Assembly (NCBI GenBank): GCA_001429255.1
Contig: LMJI01000001.1
Location: 1,968,310 to 2,032,309 of the forward strand
DNA from: Cellulomonas sp. Root930
Lineage (GTDB): Bacteria; Actinomycetota; Actinomycetes; Actinomycetales; Cellulomonadaceae
Length of the DNA: 64,000 nucleotides
Direction of reading: 5' to 3'
The notes under the pieces: generated by a model
Seen by the model: the letters and a program-made list of their open reading frames with translations, nothing else
What the model was told of the DNA's origin: nothing
Database searches by the model: none
Part shown: positions 53,670 through 63,168 of the stretch, in pieces
Layout: each line of letters opens with the position of its first letter
Position numbering within the stretch: position 1 is the stretch's first letter
Program-made: the position numbers and the translations under genes

Positions 53670-53773
53670 GGTCGGACCTCCGGATCGGCATCGCGGGACG
53701 GAGGTTCCTGCGACGCGCGGGCGAGCGCACGGTTGACGCAGCGGCAAGCGTACCCGCAGAATGGCTCCGACCC

Positions 53774-53821
53774 TCAAATCGATTCGACCACTGACGACGG
53801 CGCCTGGTCGAATCGATTCGA
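53774..53821. promoter_or_regulatory. Pair of LacI-type operators
   Basis: TCGAATCGATTCGA (53808-53821) is a perfect 14-base palindrome with a central CG, typical of LacI-family sites. TCAAATCGATTCGA (53774-53787) differs by one base. Together they form a larger 14-base inverted repeat (53777-53790 and 53805-53818), with centres 34 bases apart. They sit between lacI and the MFS genes, allowing control of both. Confidence 0.75.
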
Positions 53822-53855
53822 TCGCCTCTCGATCAACGCCTCCCGGAGCAAGTAC

Positions 53856-55256
53856 GTGCGCCACCCTTCCCCCGCCCTGAGTCGAGCCCGCTGGCTCCTC
53901 ATGGGACTGTTCGCCCTCGCCGGCATCACCTTCTCCAGCTGGCTGGCCCGCATCCCGACGGTCCGCGACCTGCTCGACCTGTCCACCTCCGAGCTCGGGG
54001 TGCTGCTGCTCATCGGCTCGGTCGGCGCGCTGCTCACCGTGACGTTCTCCGGCATGGTCGTGCAGCGGTTCGGCAGTCGCGTGGCGGTCGTCGCCTCGAC
54101 GGCCGTCCTCGCGGTCGCGCTCGTGCTCATGGGCGCCGGACCGACCGTCGGCTCGGTCGGGCCGCTCGGGATCGGGATCTTCCTCAACGGCGTCGCGGTC
54201 GCGCTCGGCAACGTGCCGCTCAACGTGGAGTCCGCGCGCGTCGAGCGGGCGATGGGCCGCACGGTCATCCCGCAGTTCCACGCCGCGTTCTCGGTCGGTG
54301 CGGTCGCCGGCTCCGCGCTGGGCGCGACGGCCTCGCACCTGGGCATCTCGGTGGCCGTGCAGTTCACCGCCGTCGCGGCCCTCGCGGTCGTCTGGCGGCT
54401 GGCCTCGTTGCGCGGGCTCGTCCTGCCCGACGTGCCGGGGGACCGCCCCCGTACGCCCAGCCGCGCGGTCGCCGGCGCCGTGACCGTGGGCCGTGGCCGC
54501 CGCATCGCGACCGCCCTCGACTCCTGGCGCGAGCCCCGCACGCTGCTGATCGGGGTGGTCGTCATGGCCGCCGCACTGTCCGAGGGCTCCGCCAACGACT
54601 GGCTGTCGCTGGCGGTCGTCGACGGCTTCGCCCGGACCGAGGCCGTCGGCGGCGCGATGCTCGGGGTGTTCGTCGGTGCCATGACCCTCGTCCGGCTGCT
54701 CGGCACGCGCGTGATCGACCGGTTCGGCCGGGTGGCCGTCCTGCGCGTCTCGGGCACCGTGTCGGTCGTGGGGCTGCTGCTGTTCGGGTTCGCGCCCAGC
54801 TTCGCGCTCGCCGGCGTCGGCATCGTGCTCTGGGGCTTCGGCGCCGCGCTGGCCGTCCCGATGGGCATCGCGGCCGCCTCCGACGACCCGATGCGTGCGG
54901 CCGGTCGCGTGGCGGTCGTGTCGGCCTTCGCCTCGGTCGCATCGATCGCCGCGCCGCCCCTGCTGGGCATCGCCGCCGCCTCGACCGGGGCCCGGCACGC
55001 GCTCGTGCTCATCGCGGTCGCCATGGTGGCGAGCGTCCTGCTGGCCCGCCACGTCGCGCCGGAGCAGGCGTCGAACGAGGCCGTACCCGCACGTCATGAC
55101 GACGACGAGCCGCTCGCGCACCTCGCCGACGCCGACCCCGACCCCTACGGCGCGATCGTGGCCCGGCACGCCGACCACGTGACCGCCCGCACGCGGCGGA
55201 TCAGGCCCCGCGCTCGCCCCGTGCGTGCAGTGAACAAGGAACGGACGACATCATGA
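53856..55256 (+). CDS. MFS transporter, copy 1
   Basis: The 466-residue membrane protein has about 12 helices. It resembles the YbjJ-like branch of the major facilitator superfamily, with SSWLARIPTVRDLL, FSGMVVQRFGSR, GNVPLNVESARVERAMGR and GSANDWLSLAVVDGF. The C-terminal tail (about 50 residues) is acidic and then Arg-rich. The substrate is unknown. GTG start with GGAG eight bases upstream. Control by the divergent LacI protein is likely. It overlaps the next gene by ATGA. Confidence 0.88.
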   Translation: MRHPSPALSRARWLLMGLFALAGITFSSWLARIPTVRDLLDLSTSELGVLLLIGSVGALLTVTFSGMVVQRFGSRVAVVASTAVLAVALVLMGAGPTVGSVGPLGIGIFLNGVAVALGNVPLNVESARVERAMGRTVIPQFHAAFSVGAVAGSALGATASHLGISVAVQFTAVAALAVVWRLASLRGLVLPDVPGDRPRTPSRAVAGAVTVGRGRRIATALDSWREPRTLLIGVVVMAAALSEGSANDWLSLAVVDGFARTEAVGGAMLGVFVGAMTLVRLLGTRVIDRFGRVAVLRVSGTVSVVGLLLFGFAPSFALAGVGIVLWGFGAALAVPMGIAAASDDPMRAAGRVAVVSAFASVASIAAPPLLGIAAASTGARHALVLIAVAMVASVLLARHVAPEQASNEAVPARHDDDEPLAHLADADPDPYGAIVARHADHVTARTRRIRPRARPVRAVNKERTTS

Positions 55257-56521
55257 GCACCGGAGGGCCGATGACGACGCCAGCGGGACACGACGACGAG
55301 CTGACCGTCCCGAGCGCGCCCGCACGCGCCTCGCGGGCCGTCGAACGGGCGTCGATCGCCGTGTTCGCGGTCTTCTTCCTCAACGGGTTCAACTTCGCCA
55401 GCTGGGCCGCCCGCCTGCCGGCCATCCGCGACGGGCTCGACTTCTCGCCGGCGCAGATGGGCCTGCTGCTCCTCGTCGGCTCGGTCGGCTCGCTCCTGTC
55501 GCTGCCGCTGTCGGGGATGGTGGTCGAGCGCCTCGGTGCCCGCCGCACGGTGCTCGCGTTCGCGATCCTCAACGCCTCGGGCCTCATCGTCGCGTCGGTC
55601 GGCGTCGCCCTCGGTCAGGTGCTCGTCGTCGGGCTGGGGCTGGTCCTGTTCGGTGTCGGGACGGGCGTGTGGGACGCGTCGATGAACGTCGAGGGCGCGG
55701 CCGTCGAGCAGCACCTCGGCCGGACCGTGATGCCCCGCTACCACGCGGGGTTCTCGTTCGGCACGGTCGCCGCCGCCGGGATCGCCGCCGTCGCGGCTGC
55801 CCTGCACGTGCCGGTCGTGGTGCACATCCCGATCGCGGTCGTCCTGTCGGTGATCGGCGTCGCGTTCGCGGTCCGGGTGTTCCTGCCGACCGCCGACGAG
55901 CCCGAGGTCCGGCACGCGGCCGACCGTCCGCAGACAGGTGCGCGGGGTGCCCTGGCCGCCTGGCTCGAGCCGCGCACGCTGCTCATCGGCCTCGTCGTGC
56001 TCGCGGCGGCGCTCACCGAGGGGTCCGCCAACGACTGGGTCAGCCTCGCCGTGGTGGACGGGTTCGACGTGGCGGACGCGGTCGGCGCGGTCGCGTTCGC
56101 GGTGTTCGTCACGGCGATGACCGCGATGCGCTGGTTCGGCACCACGCTGCTCGACCGGTACGGCCGTGTCGCGGTCCTGCGCCTGTGCGCCGGGCTGTCG
56201 CTCGTGGGCCTGCTGATCTTCGGGCTCGCCGACCCGCTGTGGCTCGCGGTCGTGGGCATCGTGGCGTGGGGTGCGGGCGCGGCCCTCGGGTTCCCCGTGG
56301 GCATGAGCGCCGCGGCCGACGACCCCCTGCGGGCCGCCCAGCGCGTCAGCGTCGTCTCGACCATCGGGTACAGCGCGTTCCTCGCCGGCCCGCCGCTGCT
56401 CGGGCTGCTCGCGCAGCACGTGGGCTACCGGCACGCGCTGCTGGTCATCATCGTCCCGATCGTGCTGGGACTGCTGGTCGTCAACGCCGCCGCGCCCCTG
56501 CGCAGGGACCGCGTAGCCTGA
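55253..56521 (+). CDS. MFS transporter, copy 2
   Basis: The 422-residue paralogue of the upstream transporter has the same blocks: FASWAARLPAIRDGLDF, LSGMVVERLGARR, DASMNVEGAAVEQHLGR, GSANDWVSLAVVDGF. About 12 helices are predicted. Two adjacent, translationally coupled homologous transporters may form a heteromer or have different substrates (inference). The murB gene starts two bases after its stop. Confidence 0.88.
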   Translation: MSTGGPMTTPAGHDDELTVPSAPARASRAVERASIAVFAVFFLNGFNFASWAARLPAIRDGLDFSPAQMGLLLLVGSVGSLLSLPLSGMVVERLGARRTVLAFAILNASGLIVASVGVALGQVLVVGLGLVLFGVGTGVWDASMNVEGAAVEQHLGRTVMPRYHAGFSFGTVAAAGIAAVAAALHVPVVVHIPIAVVLSVIGVAFAVRVFLPTADEPEVRHAADRPQTGARGALAAWLEPRTLLIGLVVLAAALTEGSANDWVSLAVVDGFDVADAVGAVAFAVFVTAMTAMRWFGTTLLDRYGRVAVLRLCAGLSLVGLLIFGLADPLWLAVVGIVAWGAGAALGFPVGMSAAADDPLRAAQRVSVVSTIGYSAFLAGPPLLGLLAQHVGYRHALLVIIVPIVLGLLVVNAAAPLRRDRVA

Positions 56522-56522
56522 C

Positions 56523-57683
<1,161 letters not shown>

Positions 57684-58056
57684 CGCGTCACGCTCTGCCG
57701 CCCGAGCAGCGCGCCGTGCACCAGCACGAGCGCCTCGTCGTCGGTCAGTCCGGCCGCCCGTACGGCGGTCACATAGGTCTCGGCCGCACGGCGGGCGATG
57801 TCGGTCGGCACCGAGGCGCCCTCGGCGATGACCGTCCCCGCGCGGCGGCGCGTCTCGACGACCCCCTCCGCCTCGAGCTCGCGGAACGCTCGCGCCACGG
57901 TGCCCGCGGCGAGGCCGAGGTCCGTGGCCAGCGCACGGATGGTGGGCAGCCGGTCGCCCGCGACGAGCCGACCCGCGGCCACGTGCGCGACGACCTGCGC
58001 GCGGATCTGCTCGAACGCGGGAACTCCGGAGGTCAGGTCGACCTCGAGCTGCGCGG

Positions 58057-58980
58057 TCATGCCGTCTGGGGCTGGCTGTAGGCGTCGGAGCGCTGGTCCG
58101 CGGATCCGGCGAGGCGGCGGGGCGCGCCCGCGGAGCGCCAGGCGACCACCGCGCTGACGATCACCACGGCCGGTGCGGCGCACATCCCGATCACGGCGAC
58201 GGCGACGAGGACCGGGCTGCCCAGGACGACGCCGTCGAACGAACCCTCCTGGGTCCTGCGCAGGGCGTCACCCGCGTAGAAGAGGCAGCCGGCCAGCGTC
58301 CACGCCAGGACGAGCTGGACCCCACCGAGGAGCCGTCGGGCGGAGAGTCGCCGCAGGGCGGCGTCGTCGCTCGGTGCAGCGTCGCTCACAGCGGGCCGGC
58401 GCGCGATGAGCACGAGGACTCCCACGCCTCCGGCCAGCACGACGAGCGCGCCGAGTCCCAGCGGGACGCCGTAGTACCACCCGGGGAACGGGCCGGCGCC
58501 GCTGGTCGCACTCGCGGACAACCGCCAGGTCAGCGAGCGGCCGTCGTCGGCGGCCGCCGCTCCGCACAGGACGAGCAGGGCGCCGAGAGCGGTCGCCCAC
58601 ACCGCGACGACGCGGACCAGGCCGACCGGTGCGAGATCGTGCAGTCCGCGGCGGGCGAGGGGTGCGCGGCGGACCGCGCCGGTCGGACGGGGCCAGGTGA
58701 GCTCGCCCGCCGCCAGCACCGCAAGGAATGCCACCCCGCTCGCTGTCGGGATCAGGCCGACCTGGAAGCCCCGCAGGATCGTCGACGCCCCGAACAGGGC
58801 CAGGAGCTGGGTGCCCAGCAGCACCGTCCAGGCGACGGTCGCCACCCGGCGGGCATGGCGCGCCGCCGCGAGCCATGCCTCGGACGTGCTCACCGGGCCG
58901 AGCGAGCGGATGGGGCGCAGCGCCACGCCGACGGCGACGCCGAGCAGCAGGAGCACAGCGAACGGGTACAGGGCAGCCAT
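58057..58980 (-). CDS. Multi-spanning membrane protein, unknown function
   Basis: The 307-residue protein has seven or so hydrophobic segments (about residues 4-22, 48-66, 72-92, 123-146, 174-198, 222-240, 252-280). It has no ATPase motif or transporter signature. Arg-rich loops (LARRGLHDL) lie between. It is coupled by ATGA to a YtrA-type GntR gene, and such regulators usually control adjacent ABC or membrane proteins. GAGAGAGG precedes the ATG. The operator-like palindrome is 15 bases upstream of the start. Confidence 0.75.
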   Translation of the reverse strand: MAALYPFAVLLLLGVAVGVALRPIRSLGPVSTSEAWLAAARHARRVATVAWTVLLGTQLLALFGASTILRGFQVGLIPTASGVAFLAVLAAGELTWPRPTGAVRRAPLARRGLHDLAPVGLVRVVAVWATALGALLVLCGAAAADDGRSLTWRLSASATSGAGPFPGWYYGVPLGLGALVVLAGGVGVLVLIARRPAVSDAAPSDDAALRRLSARRLLGGVQLVLAWTLAGCLFYAGDALRRTQEGSFDGVVLGSPVLVAVAVIGMCAAPAVVIVSAVVAWRSAGAPRRLAGSADQRSDAYSQPQTA

Positions 58981-58994
58981 CGGGATCCTCTCTC

Positions 58995-59022
58995 TGTATC
59001 AATCAGTCAACTGATTGATACA
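58995..59022. promoter_or_regulatory. Probable GntR operator over the membrane-protein promoter
   Basis: TGTATCAATCAG and its exact complement are separated by four bases. On the minus strand it lies between and over TTGTAT and GATACA, which are 17 bases apart and may be the -35 and -10 elements. It is a strong candidate for autorepression by the GntR protein of this operon. Confidence 0.72.
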
Positions 59023-59044
59023 ATGACGCTATCGCCCTCACGAG

Positions 59045-60064
59045 TCAAGAGGCCAGCCACGCGTCCACCCCGACCAGCAGTCGCGCCCGCACGTCGTCAG
59101 CGGCGCGGCTCGCCCGGATCGACGACCGCGCCAGCTCGGCGAGCTCGTCGTCGGTGAACCCGTGCACGTCGCGCGCGATCGCGTACTGGTCGACCAGCCG
59201 CGAGAGGAACAGGAGCGGGTCGTCGGCACCCAGCGCCACGGTCGCCCCCGCGTCCACGAGCGCGCGCAGCGGGACGTCGGCGGCGGTCGCGTACACGCCG
59301 AGCGACACGTTCGACGCCGGGCACACCTCGAGCGCCACGCCCTCCTCGACCACGCGCTCGAGCACCCGGGGGTCCTCGGCGGACCGGACGCCGTGCCCGA
59401 TCCGGTCCGGCCGCAGGTGCGCGACGACGTCCTCCACGTGCGCGGGACCGAGCAGCTCGCCGCCGTGCGGGACGGAGGCCAGGCCCGCCCGGCGGGCGAT
59501 CGCGAACGCGGCGGCGAACTCGGGGGTCTCGCCGCGGCGCTCGTCGTTCGAGAGGCCGAAGCCGACCACCTGCCCGGGACCGTCGCCGGCGTGCGTCGCG
59601 GCCAGGCGCGCGAGGGTCCGGGCCTCGAGCGGGTGCCGCATCCGGGAGGCCGCCACGATGACCCCGATGTCGACGCCGGTGGTCGCCGAGGCCTCGCGGG
59701 CCGCGTCCAGCACGATCTCCAGGGCGGGCGTCAGGCCGCCGACGAACGGCGCGTACGACGTCGGGTCCACCTGGATCTCGAGCCGGCCCGATCCTTCCCG
59801 GGCATCGTCCTCGGCGGCCTCCGCGACGATCCGGCGCATGTCGGCCTCGCCCCGCACGCACGCCCTCGCGGCGTCGTACAGGCGCTGGAACCGGAACCAT
59901 CCCCGCTCGTCGGCGGGCACGTGCAGGGGATCCGCGTCGAGCAGGGCGGCCGGGAGCCGGATCCCGTGGAGCGTCGCCAGCTCGGCCAGCGTGGAGATCC
60001 GCATCGAGCCGGTGAAGTGCAGGTGCAGGTGCGCCTTCGGCAGAAGCGCGAGATCCCGGCTCAC
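59045..60064 (-). CDS. Adenosine deaminase-like amidohydrolase
   Basis: The 339-residue metal-dependent deaminase has the zinc motif HLHLHFTGSMRIST near the N-terminus, a substrate loop with SNDER, VPHGGELLGP with the catalytic Glu, RIGHGVRS, and ALGADDPLLF with the metal Asp pair. Members deaminate adenosine, adenine or related purines; the exact substrate is uncertain. The GTG start overlaps the stop of the response-regulator gene, so the enzyme is translated as the last product of a two-component operon, an unusual setting. Confidence 0.88.
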   Translation of the reverse strand: MSRDLALLPKAHLHLHFTGSMRISTLAELATLHGIRLPAALLDADPLHVPADERGWFRFQRLYDAARACVRGEADMRRIVAEAAEDDAREGSGRLEIQVDPTSYAPFVGGLTPALEIVLDAAREASATTGVDIGVIVAASRMRHPLEARTLARLAATHAGDGPGQVVGFGLSNDERRGETPEFAAAFAIARRAGLASVPHGGELLGPAHVEDVVAHLRPDRIGHGVRSAEDPRVLERVVEEGVALEVCPASNVSLGVYATAADVPLRALVDAGATVALGADDPLLFLSRLVDQYAIARDVHGFTDDELAELARSSIRASRAADDVRARLLVGVDAWLAS

Positions 60065-60744
60065 ACGCCTGCCGCGGTCGCGTCGATCAGCCGGTACCCG
60101 ACGCCGCGGACGGTGTCGAAGTGCTCGGCGCCCACCTTGCGGCGCAGGTACCGCACGTACACGTCGACCACGTTGGAGCCCGGGTCGAAGTCGAAGCCCC
60201 ACACCTCCGACAGGAGCCGCTCGCGCGTGAGCACGTCGCCGGGGTGCCGCAGGAACGTCTCGGCCAGCGCGAACTCCCGCGCCGACAGGTCCACCTCCTG
60301 CGTGCCCACCTTGATCCGCCGCGTCCGCAGGTCCAGCTGGAGAGCACCGTGCTTGAGCACCGACGCCTCACCCGTGGCCGCACCCTGCGCCCGCAGCCGC
60401 AGCCGCACGCGGGCGAGCAGCTCCTCGAACCGGAACGGCTTGGCCATGTAGTCGTCGGCCCCGGACTCGAGCCCCGTGACCGTGTCGGTGACGGACGAGC
60501 GCGCGGTCAGCACGATCACCGGGACGGTCTCACCGGCCGCGCGCAGGCGGCGCAGGACCTCGAACCCGTCGATGTCGACCAGGCCCAGATCCAGGATGAG
60601 CAGGTCGATGCCACCCGACTGCACCGTTGCCAGAGCCTCCTCGCCCGAGGTCACCGCGCTCGTCTCGAAGCCGGAGGCGCGCAGCCCCTTGGCGACGAAC
60701 GCGGCGATGCGCTCCTCGTCTTCCGCGATGAGGATGTGCGTCAT
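60061..60744 (-). CDS. OmpR/PhoB-type response regulator
   Basis: The 227-residue regulator has a receiver domain with the acidic pair Glu8-Asp9, the phosphorylation site Asp52 (LILDLGLVDIDG) and the Lys in MAKPFRFEEL. A winged-helix output domain follows with LSAREFALAETFLRHPG, LLSEVWGFDFDPGSNVVDVYV and VRGVGYRL. It is coupled to the kinase gene by an ATGA overlap. Its targets may include the adjacent ABC exporter and deaminase. Confidence 0.94.
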   Translation of the reverse strand: MTHILIAEDEERIAAFVAKGLRASGFETSAVTSGEEALATVQSGGIDLLILDLGLVDIDGFEVLRRLRAAGETVPVIVLTARSSVTDTVTGLESGADDYMAKPFRFEELLARVRLRLRAQGAATGEASVLKHGALQLDLRTRRIKVGTQEVDLSAREFALAETFLRHPGDVLTRERLLSEVWGFDFDPGSNVVDVYVRYLRRKVGAEHFDTVRGVGYRLIDATAAGV

Positions 60745-62282
60745 AGGTACTCCACCAGCTCCGTGACGGGTCGGGGTTCGCCGTCCACGAGGTCGACGGC
60801 CGGCAGGTCCAGCACGAAGACCACGCCGGGCCCGACGTTAGCCGGTGGTTGCTCGACGAACACACGTCCGTGGTGCGCGTGTGCGATCGCCGCGACGATC
60901 GGCAGGCCCAGGCCCGCCCCGTGCGAGAGGCGGTCGGCCTGACCGCGGTGGAACCGTTCGAAGATGCGGTCCGCCTCGTCCGGCGCTACCCCCGGCCCCT
61001 CGTCCCGCACCCACAGGAGCAGCCGGTCGTCCGCCACCTCGCTGCCCAGGCGCACGGTCGACCACGGGGCCGAGTAGCGGTACGCGTTCGCGAGCAGCTG
61101 CAGCCAGGCCTGCGTGATCCGCTGCGCGTCGAGCTGGACGGTCACGTCCGCCCGTGCCGCCACCACCCAGTGCCGGTCGCCGAGCCCGCGCGCCTTCTCG
61201 TGCACGTCGTCCGTGAGCCGTCCGACGTCGGTGGGCGCGTACCGGACGAAGTCGGGGCGGTCGGCGGTGGCGAGCGTCATGAGGTCGTCGACCAGCCGCT
61301 GCATGCGGTCCAGCTCGTCGAGGGCGAGCGCCTGTGTGGCGCGGACGTCGTCCGGGTCGTCGGCGTCGACCAGCTCGAGGTGGCCGCGGACGATCGTCAG
61401 CGGCGTGCGCAGCTCGTGCCCGACGTCGTCGAGCAGCTCCCGCTGCGACCCGAACGCCCGCTCCAGGCGGTCGAGCATCGCGTTGACCGTCCGGGCGAGG
61501 TTCGACAGGTCGTCCTTGCCGGTCACGGCGATGCGCTCCGACAGGTCGGACTCGGTGATCCTGCGGGTGGTCTCACGCAGGAGCCGGATCGGCCGCAGCA
61601 GCCGACCGACGACGAACCACGCGACGACCGCGATGACGGCGAGGGCGGCGAGCCCGACCGCGGAGTAGGTGAGGAACGTCTTGCGCAGGCTCGACATCTC
61701 CGCCGACCGGTCGAAGGCAACGACGAACATGCCGGTGCCGGGATCTCCGGCGAGGAGCACCGGCACGGCGATCAGGCGGTACTGCGTGACAGAGGTTCCG
61801 ACGGTCCGCGGCAGCGACAGGGTGTCGGCGGGCAGCGCGGCGAGTACCTCGACCAGCTCGGGGTCCCGTTCGAGCCGGACCGACCGCGTCTCGGCGGCCG
61901 GCGACCAGCTGAGCTTGCCGTCGAGCAGCGTGAGCACTCCCTCGTTCTTGCCGGGCACCCGGTTGCGCACACCCTGCTTGAGCACGTCGCTCACGCTGTC
62001 GAACGGAAGATTCGTCGTCGGGTCCTTACCCGCCTCGACGACGCGGAGCGCGGCCACGGCACGGGACAGCGAGTTGTCCATCCGCTCGTCGGTCTCGGCG
62101 GCCTGGAGGGCGAACGCCGTGCCGCCCGCGATCATGACGGTCAGCGCGGCGAGCATCAGCACGGCGGTCAGCAGCCGTGCACGGACCGTCAGATGCGCGA
62201 GGGTGCGCTGGTAGGCGGGGATGGAGCCCGTCGAGACGCCGAGGACCTCGGCGCGACCGCCGGCCCTGGCGCTGCGTGACAT
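60741..62282 (-). CDS. Sensor histidine kinase
   Basis: The 513-residue kinase has two membrane helices (about 35-61 and 205-226), an extracytoplasmic sensor region of about 140 residues, a HAMP domain, the H-box with His289 (DDVGHELRTPLT) and a GHKL ATPase domain with QLLANAYRYS, DEGPGVAPDEADRIFERF and GAGLGLPIV. It phosphorylates the co-encoded response regulator. CATACT lies seven bases before the ATG and may provide a separate promoter. Confidence 0.94.
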   Translation of the reverse strand: MSRSARAGGRAEVLGVSTGSIPAYQRTLAHLTVRARLLTAVLMLAALTVMIAGGTAFALQAAETDERMDNSLSRAVAALRVVEAGKDPTTNLPFDSVSDVLKQGVRNRVPGKNEGVLTLLDGKLSWSPAAETRSVRLERDPELVEVLAALPADTLSLPRTVGTSVTQYRLIAVPVLLAGDPGTGMFVVAFDRSAEMSSLRKTFLTYSAVGLAALAVIAVVAWFVVGRLLRPIRLLRETTRRITESDLSERIAVTGKDDLSNLARTVNAMLDRLERAFGSQRELLDDVGHELRTPLTIVRGHLELVDADDPDDVRATQALALDELDRMQRLVDDLMTLATADRPDFVRYAPTDVGRLTDDVHEKARGLGDRHWVVAARADVTVQLDAQRITQAWLQLLANAYRYSAPWSTVRLGSEVADDRLLLWVRDEGPGVAPDEADRIFERFHRGQADRLSHGAGLGLPIVAAIAHAHHGRVFVEQPPANVGPGVVFVLDLPAVDLVDGEPRPVTELVEYL

Positions 62283-62331
62283 GGACGCAAGTATGTCCGG
62301 CTCGCCCCGCCCCGTGCAGGCGCCTTCCGGG

Positions 62332-63168
62332 TCAGCCGTCGTCGCGCCGCTGCCACCGGAACGTGCGGATCCCGACCACCAGCGCCCCGACCGCCCACAC
62401 GAGCAGGACGACGGCCGTCGCCCCGTGCTGCCACGAGCCGCTGACCTCCCACGCCTCGGCGCTGGGCGGCAGGAACACCGAGCGCATGCCCTGCGCCATC
62501 CACTTCAGCGGGAACACCGACGCCACCTGCTGCATCCAGGTGGGCAGGTCCTGGAACACGAAGAACACCCCGGAGATGAACTGCAGGACGAGGACCACCG
62601 GGGTGACCACCGCGCTCGCGGACTTCCCGCTGCGGGGGACCGACGAGAAGGCGACCCCGGCGAGCGTCCCGGCCGCCGTGCCGAGCACGAACACCCACGC
62701 GAACGTGGCCCAGGCGGTCGCGGTCGTCGGCAGGGGGACGTCGAAGAGCAGCGCCGCCGCGGCCAGCAGGAGCGCGGTCTGGATCAGCGAGGTCGCCAGG
62801 ACCTCCCCGGTCTTGCCCAGGAAGTACGCCGCCGGCGGCAGCGGCGTGCCGTGCAGCCGCTTGAGCCCGCCGTCGTCGCGCTCCACGGCGATCGAGATCG
62901 CGAGCTGCTGGAAGCTCGAGAGCATGACGCCCGTCGCGACCATCCCGGGCAGGAAGTACTGCGCGAACGGGATCCCCGGCTCCGGGCCCACCGTCGCACC
63001 GTCCTGGCCGAACACCGTCGCGAAGATCGCGAGCATGATGATCGGGTACGCGAAGATGAAGACGACGGCGTCGCGCTCGCGGAAGAACGTCCGCACCTCG
63101 TAGCCGGTGCGGGCCAGCCCGAGGCGCAGCACGCCCGGCAGCCGGGTCCGGGTGTCGACGACGCTCAC
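62332..63168 (-). CDS. ABC-2 type transporter permease
   Basis: The 278-residue membrane protein has six helices. It carries the ABC-2 family pattern with VRTFFRERDAVVFIFAYPI, a LPPAAYFLGKTGEVLATSL segment and LQFISGVFFVFQDLPTWM. It likely exports a drug, lipid or peptide with the adjacent ATPase. It overlaps the ATPase stop by four bases. The kinase gene follows 49 bases downstream, suggesting an export-sensing unit of the BceAB or drug-resistance kind. Confidence 0.9.
   Translation of the reverse strand: MSVVDTRTRLPGVLRLGLARTGYEVRTFFRERDAVVFIFAYPIIMLAIFATVFGQDGATVGPEPGIPFAQYFLPGMVATGVMLSSFQQLAISIAVERDDGGLKRLHGTPLPPAAYFLGKTGEVLATSLIQTALLLAAAALLFDVPLPTTATAWATFAWVFVLGTAAGTLAGVAFSSVPRSGKSASAVVTPVVLVLQFISGVFFVFQDLPTWMQQVASVFPLKWMAQGMRSVFLPPSAEAWEVSGSWQHGATAVVLLVWAVGALVVGIRTFRWQRRDDG

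Noticed and set aside
60065..60202. An extended deaminase start at 60202
   Set aside because: It lies inside the response-regulator gene. The GTG at 60064 overlaps the regulator stop and begins just before the conserved zinc motif.
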